Shown here one piece after another: positions 42,721 to 55,600 of a stretch of 64,000 bases of DNA. A program made the position numbers and the translations under genes. The stretch is from NCBI GenBank assembly GCA_001939145.1, contig LSRX01000329.1, positions 520,579 through 584,578 on the forward strand, in the 5' to 3' direction. Every line of letters starts with the position of its first letter. Within the stretch, counting starts at the first letter, position 1. Origin of the DNA: Symbiodinium microadriaticum. Taxonomy: Eukaryota; Sar; Dinophyceae; Suessiales; Symbiodiniaceae. The notes below the pieces were generated by a model. The model searched no databases and had not been told where the DNA came from. It saw nothing but the letters and a program-made list of their open reading frames with translations.

Positions 42721-44440
42721 TAGAAGTTGAGCTGGCTCATCGGAGCGGGTCCGAAAATTCGAGGACCGAAAGAGGATGCTAGGATTCTGAAAACCTCCGA
42801 AGAAGACCTAAAGGGGTTTAGCTCAGGGATGTCAGCGAGGCTAGACTCGTGGTTTGAGGGCCCTAAACGATCATGAGATAAAGGGGCCGTGGGCAATGCT
42901 GATGTTAGTAAGGAGCCATGTACTCAGTGTTGCACAGTCACTATCCCGATCCTTCCCTTCCTGCGCATGCGCGCTTCGCATTCGAAGACCTTCCCTGCAT
43001 GTAACGGCGAGCTGAAGGACCCCTACTTGGAGGATCGGTGGGACCTGTCAAGTCACTAAAGAGAAGTAGGGCTACTTTCTGAATAGCGCCCCGGCTGCGA
43101 AGTCCCAAGATCCCTAAAGTAAGAGATAAGTAGGCTCGGTGTAAAGTCTACTGTGACGACAATCTCTGAGCAACTATAAGGGCTATGACGAGCATTCCTT
43201 AGTGCTCGTGAAATTCTGAAAAGGTAGTACTACTGTCTGTTGAGGCTGAGCTTCTCAGACGGTGGCTAAGATTCTCAGTCTGCTGGGCGTGAGATATAAT
43301 TGAAGCGATCAGCGAATTAGACGAGAAACCCTAAACTCTCAATCCTATTCCCGTCTTGCTCTGCCACGCCACGGCTTGCCCTGCGACGCACAAGAGATCC
43401 ACCCCGATTGTGGGCCCTGCCACAGCCAAAAGCTCAAGAGCTTGTCGGGTGGTGGGCCAAGTGTCCCACACACACTCTCTCTGTCTCTCTCTCGCTCGCT
43501 CGCGCTCTCTCTCTCTCTCTCTCTCTCTCTATCGAACATCGAAAGCCCTGGCCCGATATGAAAGCTAGCCAGGGCATGTAATGCAGGGCCTACATCTCAT
43601 TCAAACAAACACCCAAAAACCTTCAAAAACCAGCCTGACCAAGGAGAAGCTCGTAGCACAAGCGATCGCCATCCTAGGACGGTTTTGGGTTCAGTGTTTT
43701 GAGTTCAGGGTTGACTGTCCCCAGTAAAAAGGTTCAGGGTTTGGTCGGTTTAGGGTTTCGGGTTTCGAGCTTAAGGTTAGGATTTGGGCCCAATGACCAA
43801 GAACCTTGAGATCCAGACCCTCACGCCCTAAAGCCCAAAAAAACTCCTAAACACTGGAAGCTCGAAACTCCAAGCCCTGAAACCCTAAACCCGGATGCCT
43901 AACCCCTGCCCCCACCCCCAATGATCCTAAACCCTGAACCCTGAACCCTTCTCCCGAAACCCCTAAACCCCAAAATCCTGAACCCGCAACCCTAAACCCC
44001 CTAAACCGCCTAAACCCCCTAAACCCTAAACCCTTCGACAGCACGCGCCTTGTCGAGTTGCCGGACAAAGGCGCCCGTCTGCAGTCGGTCAGCCACGGGA
44101 TCGGAGCTGGTGTCCTGCAAAGCTTAGGCGCCCTTGGGGGCTTCAGGGGCCTTGGGGGCTTTAGGGGGTGTAGGGTTTCTTGGGGTTTGGTGGCCTTAGG
44201 GGCTTTAGGGTTTAAGGTTTCTAGGGTTTAGGGGCTTTAGGGGCTTTGGGGGCTTTAGGGGCTTGCAGGGGTTGGGCATTGGGCAGTTAGCTAAACGCGG
44301 GTCCTCTATGTCCGTACAAGAAGACATGTACACAACAAGGACCCCAAATGTCTAAACTAGACCCTGTCTGGAAAACGCTGAGTGGCCGAGGGCTTTAGGC
44401 ATTGCTTGTAAGGGGTCAGGGCATAGCGGCAGATTGGCAA
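42720..44440. other. no gene seen
   Basis: Unique sequence, a CT microsatellite and G-rich or C-rich telomere-like runs (43850-44030 and 44130-44270). Nothing convincing on either strand. Confidence 0.55.
43470..43532. repeat. CT microsatellite
   Basis: CTCTCT with a CTCGCTCG interruption. Confidence 0.95.
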
Positions 44441-44442
44441 AC

Positions 44443-44489
44443 CTTGAAGGGCTGATGCGGCTCTCTAGCATAGGGTACTGTCTCGTCTG
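44443..44489 (-). CDS. candidate exon
   Basis: 47 nt, acceptor gacatccag|C, donor gtttgc. Reads QTRQYPMLESRISPS. Confidence 0.3.
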
Positions 44490-45384
44490 CTGGATGTCGG
44501 GTTTAGGGACGAGTGCTCTAGAAGCCAAGGGAGTAGCAGTGGTAAGCCTAAAGCCCCGAGCTTCAAGCATTGTCCAAGCCCCAAACCTGTGAACACTGAG
44601 CCGACCCCCGAAATTTCTGCAAAGCCGAAGTCTCACACACATTGAACCGCAAGCCAAACGCCTCTTGAACTGGAATATACTGTACCAGACTAGGCGAGCC
44701 TGACCTATGCTAGGCTAGGCTCGCCAAAATTTTCCTGCTGTCTGTGACACTTCACCCCTAAAGTGCCAGCACCCCTATAGACCACTCCAACCCAACACTC
44801 CGAACCCCACCACGACAGCACACCTGCCAACACCGCCTTAGCCTAAGCCTTCGTACAGCCCAAAACCGAAATCCGCTGCCCGTATCAAGCCCAGCCACCC
44901 AGTCTGAACCCCAAATCCAAAGACATACAACGCTCCAGACAGAGAACAGCTCCAATCTGCTGCCGTAATCCCAAACTCCCAAACCTAGACGCCAAGCCCC
45001 AAAAGCACCAAAGCTCCAGGATCCCACATCTTATAGGCCTAATCAAGGGCTACAGTGTTCCCTAAACCCCTCACAAATATTTAAAAAAAAAACAAAAAGA
45101 CAAACAGTGCACCCCGACACCTACGCCTACCAAAAAAGCCAAGTCCACCGGTGTCTCCTTGCCAATCCGCACGAGGAGGCCGCCCCGCTGCAGGCCTCCT
45201 ACCACTTCCCAGATTGGCCCCATCCGCCTTAAAGGGCTCCAGAGTTCTGCGTGGTCTAAACACTGAGTTTTCTATAGGGCATCTGGTTCTGTAAGGACGG
45301 AATGATCTGCAGGAGGATCAGGGTTGACGGAGCTAGGGGCGCTTTGTGGTTTCGTTTAGACTTCAGGGGGGTTTAGGGGCCTAC

Positions 45385-45430
45385 GGTATAGGCCTTCGAG
45401 TTTTTTAAAGGATCTCTGAAGGGCCCCTGC
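45385..45430 (-). CDS. candidate exon
   Basis: 46 nt, acceptor ggctcaag|G, donor gtaggc. Reads AGALQRSFKKLEGLY. The frame also extends upstream. Confidence 0.38.
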
Positions 45431-45672
45431 CTTGAGCCATTGGCTCACAAGTGTGGAAGACGGGCTCCCAACGTCCGTGCGGACGTCCGATGACATCCTG
45501 GGTTTAGGGTCTAGGGTTGAGGGACCTCGACACCCCAAAGACCTGAACAAAATCAAGCCTGATTCCATAAACCCGATACCCTCAACCACGAACCCTAAGC
45601 CACCCCCAAAAGAAGCATAGAAGCCGACACCCTAGAGAACCACCATCGGGTTCGCTTGTTCAAGCTTTGTGC

Positions 45673-45753
45673 CTTCATCGATGAAAGATCGGCCCTGGCT
45701 TGGCAGTCTTTGCAACGCCGCAATGACAATCCTGTTCAGGATTCTGTTGCCTT
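45673..45753 (-). CDS. candidate exon
   Basis: 81 nt, acceptor ccttgcag|AA, donor gcacaa (GC). Reads GNRILNRIVIAALQRLPSQ then GRSFIDE. The plus strand carries an 84-codon ORF over the same DNA (CAFIDERSALAWQSLQRR), so the strand is not settled. Confidence 0.38.
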
Positions 45754-46129
45754 CTGCAAGGTTCAGTGCAATCAAGCTAAAGACGAACATCTGCGCATAA
45801 GGGATGGAGATGAGTCTTCAAAGGCGAAGTCGCTCGAATACTGGTGGCAAGAGCCACGTCACAGAACTCAGGAGTCTAGTCTAGCTTCCGTATACTCTGC
45901 TAAACCCTAGGGCCTAAACGCTACACCGTGGAGCCGGCGACCAATCGCCAGAAAAAGCGTTCTTCGCCTGTGGTCTCTCTGGCCTAAAGGGCCTAAACTC
46001 TAAAGGCGGTCCACATGCCATCTTCGAGAGCCCATCCTTGAGTCCTAGAGTCACGGAGTTTTGTACCAGATGTATACAAATGTCACGTGAACCTGTCTGG
46101 CATGTGGACCAGTTCACACACCCAACGTG

Positions 46130-49100
46130 AGCCAGACTGTGATGGCAGCTTCTTCATTTATAGACTGCCACCTAGGTGGCTTAGAAGGGGCAATGGAACA
46201 GCACCTGCCCATCGGAAAAATTCGACATGAACCCAGACCCCTAAGAGCGGATCCCTTCAATGGCTTCCGTTGCCTTACAACCCTAAACCCAACCTCATAG
46301 TTCCACCCACACGATCCCTCCTGGGCATCTGAGAAGGTAGGTGGGCCTTATTAAAGGGATACTACTACGATTACAGACTATTCGGGCATTCTGTAGTAGG
46401 GCTAAGGCCCCCTAATCTTCCTCAGTCGCGCCGTGCCTTCGGTTGTGTAGGAGCAACGTGTTTTGAGGCTTAGAAGGGTTCATTCACGGTCCAGGGCTTG
46501 CGTATCAGGCTTTAGCATTTCTGGCTCACTCCGGGGGTTTCGAGGTCTAGGGCTTTGGGGGTTTAGGGGTTTACGGGTTTAGTGCTTAGAGCTTAGGGTT
46601 TAGGGTTTAAATTTACGGCTTATGCTTGCCATCTCTTGGATTTCTTGCCTAGCTCTGTTGGATGCCTATGGGGCGGACACTTCAGCTCGCTGATCTCGAG
46701 CTCAGCTGTCGCAGAGGACTTTGCCTGCGCAGCGCCACACCTTCAAGCCTTCCATGAACGAATACGTACTTAGAAGAAGTTCCTAAACTCTCAACTTGAA
46801 CCCAGCATCCAAATCCCAAAAGCTGACACAGACGCCTTAAACCTTCTTGGGGGATGTCATTCCAAGGTCTATCGCAGAACTCTACGCCCCCGTCAGTCTG
46901 AAGTAGTCCTCAACCGAGTCCACAACCACCCTACACTTCGTTTAGGGTTCAGGGCCTTATGGGTTTGCGGTTTAGGTTTTAGGGATTGGGGGTACACTCT
47001 CCGAACCTCAATCAACCGAATCCCTAAATCTCAAATCTTAAGCTTGCTAAACCGTAGTAGTAGTCGTCGCCGTCGTCGTAGTCGTAGTGGTAGTGGTAGT
47101 GAGGTTGTTGTCATTGGTAGTGGGGTAGCGGTAGTGGGGTAATGGTCATGGTCGTGTGGGGGTGGTCGTGGACATGGTCGTGGCAGCACAGGTAGCAGTA
47201 GCAGAAGTAAGTAGGAGTAGAAGATTAGAAGGAGCAGCAGCAGTAGTGCTCGCAGCAGCGGGAGTAGAACAAGAAGTAGCTGTTGATACCAGGACCGCTG
47301 GTGCCGTGTGGGAAAATACCGGCCAAATCAACTCGCAATACCAGGGACGAAGCGCAATCAGGAAAGCGCATTGATCAGCATCACAGGAGTAATGAAAACA
47401 GTGGGCTTTTGGTTGGGCCAGAGGACCAGAGCCGCTGTATTCGGCTTAAATGGGAGCATTGCCCCCGCCTGCTTGCCCTCGTCCGGGCTTCTGCCTGGAA
47501 AGGGTATAGGTGGCTTGTTGAGGTCTTGATGAACCCCTAGAGATCCCTCAAACGATCCCCTAAACAACCCCAAGATCCTGGTCTTATGGCCTGGGGGTTC
47601 CATTCACCTTAAAACCCTACACCCAAAAAATAGACAAAAGCCGCGCGAGACTTGGCGTCACGTCGGGAGGGCAAGGTCCCCAAACCCTAGACCCCAACTT
47701 CAAGATCCCCAACCCACAACCTCAGAGCCTCAACCATTTTTTCAAAAGCCTTCACCACAAATCCTTAGGTCCTAAACCCTAAACCCAAGCACTGCACATG
47801 TTAGGGGTTTGTGACTCATAGAGACACTGGGACTCATTTTCGTAGATTGCATACTCCTCGTGCGCGAATGCACAAAAACCAAACAGTTCCGCAACTATGG
47901 TTCTTCTTGTGAAGGCTGCGTCGGGTTTACAAGAGCTTAAAGGGGACCAGAAGAATGCTGGCCGCCTTGTCAACATGAACCTGCCGACAAAGGATTCTGC
48001 TCGCAGTGACAAAAGACTTGGAAAACATAAAGCTTTGCAGGTGACTATTTGCCCAGCATAAAACATGTCCAAAATAGCATCCATGGAATGGACAGAAACA
48101 ACAACATAAAACTCGAATGGAGCGGAATCAATTTTTGCAGACCTCAACAGTATTGTGTTCATTGCAGCCTCCTAAGAAGAACATCTACATTCCCACACGA
48201 AAATGATTAGGCCGTAGGGAAAATACGTTAGGCTCATTTATGTTAGGCCATAGCATAGGCCATCAGGAATCCACGAGGCCATATGGAAAAACCAGGTTTC
48301 AGCTGAGATTCCAGGCGCTTTCTGGCTTCAGGAATGCATTAAGCCATATGGAAACACGAGGCTGAGAGGAACCCTTGACGGGGATACTGAGAATATGATC
48401 ACTACATGTTCAGACCCCCGCAGAAAGGACGTTTCGGTGTGACTTGGGCAGCCCGCCTCACTTCTTCTTCTTCTCCTGCCATGCTGGGAAAGCGGGGCTG
48501 GGGCATGTAAGGCTTAGGCTTTATGAATTTAAGGCGGTTGGGGTTTGGAGTTTATTTTTTTCGGTGTGCCCTTGTGCCCCTGAAATTGGGCCTCAACCGC
48601 TGAAACCCCTCGCTCGTGCCCCTCGCACGCCTTGCTCGTGCCCCTTTGTTGTTGGGGTGTTGGGTTCACTCCTTAGGTTTCTGTTTCCGGGTCTGCGGTT
48701 CTGCAGGGTTTGCAGTTTCGGTAAAGGGGTTCCTGCTGGGTTCACTCCTTGGGGTGTTCGTCTCGTTGGCTTTTCGGAGCCTGATGCCTGGTTTCGAAGT
48801 GGGTTCACACCCTACGACTTTTGGTTTCACTCCGTCAGGCCTTCGTTCCTGTGTGAGTTTCCTTGTGGCTTTCGCGTCATTCTGCTTTTCGGCTCCAGCA
48901 AAAGGCTTCCGCTGGGTTGACTCTTTAAGGTTTTCTGCTTCTTTAGGCTGTTCGGCTTCCCGGCGTAAGGTTCGTGCTGGGTTTACTCTTGGCTTTCGAT
49001 TTAGGGTATAAGGTTCAGGGCCTATGCTATGGGGGAACTCGATGCATTGTCGGCCCCGGGTTCACGAAATTCTGCTGATGTTCGGCTTCGATTCTCTCTC

Positions 49101-49150
49101 GAGTGTCACAGCTTTGCGCGGATTCTTAGTTTCCGGCCCGGTGTCGGGAT
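46130..49150. other. mostly unassigned
   Basis: Telomere-like runs near 46.55 kb, the 47-kb trinucleotide cluster, a 127-codon minus-strand frame at 47779-48162 with no family likeness, and a diverged GGGTTCACTCC-type repeat at 48655-49170. No exon I would defend. Confidence 0.5.
47050..47280. repeat. GTA/GTC/GGT trinucleotide cluster
   Basis: GTAGTAGTCGTC and GTAGCAG-type runs; frames over it are compositional. Confidence 0.88.
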
Positions 49151-49155
49151 TGGGT

Positions 49156-49680
49156 TCATTCCTGAGGGGTTTCAGTTTTCAACTTTCTTGGCTGACAATT
49201 GGGGTTTGAGGATTTACTTTCGGTGCGACGTGCTCCATCACTTCTTCCTAGTGTGTGCACCCCTTGCACTGGAGGGCTTCTGGGATCATTTTCTTTTCCA
49301 GATGTCGGACTGCTGCTTCGTCTCAGACCTTTTGGCAGAAAAGGCATTGCCCGATGTACATTCCGGTGGAAGGGTTGCCAGCCTTCTTGCGCCGCTTGTA
49401 TCTCTGCCTCATTTCGTGGGACACGGAGCATGTCTGTGACCTCCGGGGCACGGCGGGAGCGCTCCTCCAAATCAGCCATGCAGGTCCGCAGCAACTCTGC
49501 GAATGTAGTTTCGCGATGCTTCTGCTGTCTTTGTGGGAAATAAGTGAACACTCGGAATCTCCAGCTCCGAGCCTGCCTTCTTACATCCAACTGTCGCGGC
49601 AGCTTTTCTAAGCACAACTTACAACAGCTAGCACGACGGAACCCAGGGGTGTGCGGCTTTGTCTGCTGTGACAAGATCAT
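49156..49680 (-). CDS. long open frame, probable exon(s)
   Basis: The longest frame here that is not low-complexity (174 codons). The core reads AELLRTCMADLEERSRR, PEVTDMLRVPRNEAEIQAAQ and EGWQPFHRN, with a possible gtacat donor after FHRN. N-terminal CCKLC and basic stretches follow no known domain I can name. Probably one larger exon or two joined. Confidence 0.5.
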   Translation of the reverse strand: MILSQQTKPHTPGFRRASCCKLCLEKLPRQLDVRRQARSWRFRVFTYFPQRQQKHRETTFAELLRTCMADLEERSRRAPEVTDMLRVPRNEAEIQAAQEGWQPFHRNVHRAMPFLPKGLRRSSSPTSGKENDPRSPPVQGVHTLGRSDGARRTESKSSNPNCQPRKLKTETPQE

Positions 49681-49979
49681 CTTTCACTTGGAACACCGCA
49701 ACGGTGATCGCTTTGTTTGCGGGACGATCTTTCTGGGGGTCGCCAAGCATGGCCCCAAGAGCCTAAGTTCAGGGGCACAAGTGCGTCGTGAACTTAAGGG
49801 CTTAGAGGGCCTAGGGTTTGGAGCGTGGTCTTTAGGGCTTAGGGCTCCAGGCGTTTAGGGGGCTCAACCTTGCACAACCATGTTCCGTAATCTTATGCTG
49901 CAGGGTCTGGATGCTTGCAGGTCGGGACTTGGGGTGCTCGGTGTGTGGGGCCTCCAAGCCGCAGTCCCATTTACGGCTC

Positions 49980-50158
49980 TTGTTGTAAGACATGACATAG
50001 ACACGTACATACGATCTCTACAACAATGCGCGGAACACTCCTCACTTCTTCAGGAAATCCTGGACAAAGCGCTGCACATAGCCATTCCAGCAATTAATGC
50101 CGAAACCTTTTGGAATTGTCCTTGCCTGTTTAGAGCGTTTGGAATGTGTGCGGCTTAG
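49980..50158 (+). CDS. candidate exon
   Basis: End of a plus-strand frame, reading SLLQEILDKALHIAIP then AINAETFWNCPCLFRAFG before a stop. A cttcttcag|G acceptor lies inside at 50061. The minus strand is interrupted. Confidence 0.38.
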
Positions 50159-51054
50159 GGCTACTTTCTTTTCCTTTTAGGGGGGTTCTTCAGGTTTGGG
50201 GTATGGGGCTGGGGCTTTAGGGCTTTTGTAGTTAAGTCTTTAGGGTTTGGGGTTTGGGACCGGGAAACCCATACGTACATCAAAATATCGAGAATACTGG
50301 GGGAACTAAGGATTCAGGACCTAGGGTTCTTGGCTGAGTGTTTAGAGTTCAAGGGCTGCCTCACTGAATGAAACCCTAAAACCCCAAACCCCTAAAATGC
50401 TGCATCCCTGAAGGAGGTGAAGCTTCGCCGGGGGAACGATGGGCTCGGCCAAGAAGGCGTGCTCTGGCTCAGCCACTTCCTAGGGTTCAGGGCTTAGGTT
50501 TCAGGGATTGGGCTTTAGGGCTTTAGGGCTTGGCGTTCAAGGTTCAGGGATTGGGTCTTAGTAAGAGTACACCCTCCCCACGCACATGCCTGGTAGAATA
50601 TATCTGCGGAATCCTTGTCAACTCAGGCACACCCTAAACCCTAAACCGTGTAAACGTCGCACTCATCTCCGTCACTCATGTGCTTTCATCGTGCCCTAGG
50701 CCCTAACCCCTGTTCGCCTCTGGCTCCGGCTTTATAGTGTAGACTTAGGGGCTTTGGTTTAGGGCTTCAAGTAGAGGAGCTTAGCAGTGAAACTGCCGTG
50801 TGTACGGCGTAGGGCTTCTAGTTTAGGTTGAGGGCTTAAGGCTTCAAGCTTATTGGGGGTTGCGTTGGGGCTGTTGGAGCTAACGCGGCAGTGTCCGAAG
50901 ACCGCCGAGTGCGAACAACGGACAATCACCAGCTACGACTGCAACAAGAGAAACTTGAACGCAGCATCAGCCACAAGAGTTATGTTAGACACTAACACAG
51001 CAAGTCTCACAACAAGTCGGGTCATCCTCGTCGTCATAGGCGTATGGGAGTAGG

Positions 51055-51235
51055 AGGCGTATAGGAGTAGGGGAGGAAGAGGAGGAGGAGGAGGAGGGCA
51101 AGAAAAAAGCAATTAGCTGTAGCAATTGGTAGCAGCAGCAGGTTGTGCATCGACCCCATCGCCGTCGTCGTTGTGGTCGTGGTCGTGGTGGTGCTTGTAT
51201 TCGGGTCAGTAGTCGTGGTCGTGGTCGAAGCCGTG
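51055..51235. repeat. GGA and GTCGTG trinucleotide cluster
   Basis: GGAGGA at 51080-51100 and GTCGTGGTCGTG at 51165-51235. Confidence 0.88.
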
Positions 51236-51309
51236 CCATACATTCCTGCTTTGCCTGAAACACCCTAAGCCACGGACGGCAAGCAAGGTACATGTCGGAT
51301 TGATGATAC

Positions 51310-51353
51310 CTAGAGTGTTGTCCAGCAGCACAGCCGCCGCGTGCATCCTCTGC
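51310..51353 (-). CDS. candidate exon
   Basis: 44 nt, acceptor gggttgtag|G, donor gtatca. Reads QRMHAAAVLLDNTL. Confidence 0.38.
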
Positions 51354-51384
51354 CTACAACCCGAACCCCTGAACCAGCATACAC

Positions 51385-51426
51385 GGCGAAGGTCTTGGCA
51401 ATGAAGTCTGAAGCGGAAAAATTTGC
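51385..51426 (-). CDS. candidate exon
   Basis: 42 nt, acceptor cagtcatgaag|G, donor gtgtat. Reads ANFSASDFIAKTFA. Phase does not directly match the exon at 51310. Confidence 0.4.
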
Positions 51427-52583
51427 CTTCATGACTGGTCAAGCTGGAACGAATCAGCGCGCATAAGATCAACAGATTAACCATGCACAAAGAACGAAGA
51501 ACTACTTTTTCGCACTGGACTCCTACACTCCTAAGCCTCTAGCTCCTTCAACCCGTGTATAAGCCCTCTGAACCCCGAAACCCTAAACCCATCAAGCAAA
51601 AGCCGCAAATCGAAGCTACGACTCTGAGGCATCGGCACCCTGGACGGCGTCCATGCTGCCTGACTCCACCGTGCCCTGCCAGCGTTCACAGCAAATCGGT
51701 TAAGCCGGATTAGGGTGTTGATCTCTAGCGTATCAGGGTTTGGAGCATATTGGGCTCATTAGCAGCCCCTCTAGAGCGGTTTGGGATTGTAGAAGGGTTA
51801 GAAAGTGCGCAGGCCATTAAGGCTCATATGTTTGCATGTAGGGTTTGCTACCGGGTCTAGGGCTTTTGGGGGTGTCGGGTTCACACAGGTTTGGGTTCGG
51901 CTTTCTTGTCCCATTGCAGCGGTGCATGGGCTTCTATGGTGTATGAAAGTCACCGGCTGTCTGCGACTCCCACTTCACGCCTACGAGGCTAGCCTGAAAA
52001 CATCTCACGACACTGCAGCTTCGTGCGCAGTGTGACGGCTAACTTTCATTGTGAATTGTGCACAACCGTGTGATGAGCATGAGCCACGGTGGCTAGTTAG
52101 AACGGGCTTTTTGGGATATGTTTTCGTAGAATTATATTCAGGAGCCCTAGGGACCAGCATACCGTAAGGAACTACTCAGGCTCCTCTCCAATAGCGTACA
52201 GCTCCAGACATTGCTGTTGGTGAAGCACTGATGTAAACGCCTGAATAGTTGCCAACTTGATTACTTAGGTTCCTGTTTGTAGCTATGCCATGATCTAGCC
52301 TCAAACCCTATTCTAAACATAACCCTGAACCCTAAAAGCTAAAGCCTAAACCAACCCTAGAAAAATGGAGAACAACATGAGGGTTGTTAAGTTCGATGCT
52401 GCAGAATTTGGGAGGTGAGTGGCCTGCCAGCTCGGATCATCGAAGCGTGCCGATCTAGAGCAATTTCTTCCGCGCTGCACAAAACCGGGCCTGAATAATG
52501 CACTACAGTTATGTCAAGGAATCCGAAGAAACCCTTAAAACCATGCATGCAAAGACCCACAGTGTGTCATTGAGGCCCTGTGC

Positions 52584-52639
52584 CCTTCCGCCGGGCATTG
52601 GCCAAACCCAGCAACTCCTGCTTCCTCTTCGTCACACAG
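52584..52639 (-). CDS. candidate exon next to the 547-bp array
   Basis: 56 nt, acceptor ggggtagag|C, donor gcacag (GC). Reads LCDEEEAGVAGFGQCPAE. Sits just outside the first 547-bp unit, where a coding chain on the minus strand would continue. Confidence 0.3.
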
Positions 52640-52642
52640 CTC

Positions 52643-55600
52643 TACCCCAAGGCCCCGGCGTCATCCACCACGCCCTGCGAAGAACAGTGTGGTCTACTTA
52701 GTCTCTGATTCTGGAGGTTGCAGGGTTGAACGCGCAGACTGCTTGCAATAAGGCCCTGGCGCCCTCCACGGTGCCAGAATCCACCATGCCCTGCCAGCAT
52801 GCAGCGGCACACGGTTGCTTCTCTCCAATCCGGGCTGTTATCTTCACGTCTGATGTGCCAGCTGTGACATTTGCATACCTCTCTTGCATGCCGGTGCAAA
52901 AACAGAGCGCCGGCAATCCACAATTCTGCTGCGGGTCTGGTCTAGTCTCTTGCATGGCCGTATCCTTCAGCCGACCAAACACGACTAGAATGACACAAAG
53001 GCTTCACGTGTCTGTGTGACAAACGATCTTCCCTCCGTGGCCCGATTCCTGTGAGCCGCGCATCAGCCGATCCCAGCCACGAAAAATCTAGAACGTCTAA
53101 ACTCTAAGCTTAGACCGGCAAAAATCAACTGCTGTCATTAAAAAGTACACCGGCGGCCCCGAATTCTATTTTCGCCGGACCACTACTGTACCCCCAAGGC
53201 CCCGGCGTCATCCACCACGCCCTGCGAAGAACAGTGTGGTCTACTTAGTCTCTGATTCTGGAGGTTGCAGGGTTGATCGCGCAGACTGCTTGCAATAAGG
53301 CCCTGGCGCCCTCCACGGTGCCAGAATCCACCATGCCCTGCCAGCATGCAGCGGCACACGGTTGCTTCTCTCCAATCCGGGCTGTTATCTTCACGTCTGA
53401 TGTGCCAGCTGTGACATTTGCATACCTCTCTTGCATGCCGGTGCAAAAACAGAGCGCCGGCAATCCACAATTCTGCTGCGGGTCTGGTCTAGTCTCTTGC
53501 ATGGCCGTATCCTTCAGCCGACCAAACACGACTAGAATGACACAAAGGCTTCACGTGTCTGTGTGACAAACGATCTTCCCTCCGTGGCCCGATTCCTGTG
53601 AGCCGCGCATCAGCCGATCCCAGCCACGAAAAATCTAGAACGTCTAAACTCTAAGCTTAGACCGGCAAAAATCAACTGCTGTCATTAAAAAGTACACCGG
53701 CGGCCCCGAATTCTATTTTCGCCGGACCACTACTGTACCCCCAAGGCCCCGGCGTCATCCACCACGCCCTGCGAAGAACAGTGTGGTCTACTTAGTCTCT
53801 GATTCTGGAGGTTGCAGGGTTGATCGCGCAGACTGCTTGCAATAAGGCCCTGGCGCCCTCCACGGTGCCAGAATCCACCATGCCCTGCCAGCATGCAGCG
53901 GCACACGGTTGCTTCTCTCCAATCCGGGCTGTTATCTTCACGTCTGATGTGCCAGCTGTGACATTTGCATACCTCTCTTGCATGCCGGTGCAAAAACAGA
54001 GCGCCGGCAATCCACAATTCTGCTGCGGGTCTGGTCTAGTCTCTTGCATGGCCGTATCCTTCAGCCGACCAAACACGACTAGAATGACACAAAGGCTTCA
54101 CGTGTCTGTGTGACAAACGATCTTCCCTCCGTGGCCCGATTCCTGTGAGCCGCGCATCAGCCGATCCCAGCCACGAAAAATCTAGAACGTCTAAACTCTA
54201 AGCTTAGACCGGCAAAAATCAACTGCTGTCATTAAAAAGTACACCGGCGGCCCCGAATTCTATTTTCGCCGGACCACTACTGTACCCCCAAGGCCCCGGC
54301 GTCATCCACCACGCCCTGCGAAGAACAGTGTGGTCTACTTAGTCTCTGATTCTGGAGGTTGCAGGGTTGATCGCGCAGACTGCTTGCAATAAGGCCCTGG
54401 CGCCCTCCACGGTGCCAGAATCCACCATGCCCTGCCAGCATGCAGCGGCACACGGTTGCTTCTCTCCAATCCGGGCTGTTATCTTCACGTCTGATGTGCC
54501 AGCTGTGACATTTGCATACCTCTCTTGCATGCCGGTGCAAAAACAGAGCGCCGGCAATCCACAATTCTGCTGCGGGTCTGGTCTAGTCTCTTGCATGGCC
54601 GTATCCTTCAGCCGACCAAACACGACTAGAATGACACAAAGGCTTCACGTGTCTGTGTGACAAACGATCTTCCCTCCGTGGCCCGATTCCTGTGAGCCGC
54701 GCATCAGCCGATCCCAGCCACGAAAAATCTAGAACGTCTAAACTCTAAGCTTAGACCGGCAAAAATCAACTGCTGTCATTAAAAAGTACACCGGCGGCCC
54801 CGAATTCTATTTTCGCCGGACCACTACTGTACCCCCAAGGCCCCGGCGTCATCCACCACGCCCTGCGAAGAACAGTGTGGTCTACTTAGTCTCTGATTCT
54901 GGAGGTTGCAGGGTTGATCGCGCAGACTGCTTGCAATAAGGCCCTGGCGCCCTCCACGGTGCCAGAATCCACCATGCCCTGCCAGCATGCAGCGGCACAC
55001 GGTTGCTTCTCTCCAATCCGGGCTGTTATCTTCACGTCTGATGTGCCAGCTGTGACATTTGCATACCTCTCTTGCATGCCGGTGCAAAAACAGAGCGCCG
55101 GCAATCCACAATTCTGCTGCGGGTCTGGTCTAGTCTCTTGCATGGCCGTATCCTTCAGCCGACCAAACACGACTAGAATGACACAAAGGCTTCACGTGTC
55201 TGTGTGACAAACGATCTTCCCTCCGTGGCCCGATTCCTGTGAGCCGCGCATCAGCCGATCCCAGCCACGAAAAATCTAGAACGTCTAAACTCTAAGCTTA
55301 GACCGGCAAAAATCAACTGCTGTCATTAAAAAGTACACCGGCGGCCCCGAATTCTATTTTCGCCGGACCACTACTGTACCCCCAAGGCCCCGGCGTCATC
55401 CACCACGCCCTGCGAAGAACAGTGTGGTCTACTTAGTCTCTGATTCTGGAGGTTGCAGGGTTGATCGCGCAGACTGCTTGCAATAAGGCCCTGGCGCCCT
55501 CCACGGTGCCAGAATCCACCATGCCCTGCCAGCATGCAGCGGCACACGGTTGCTTCTCTCCAATCCGGGCTGTTATCTTCACGTCTGATGTGCCAGCTGT

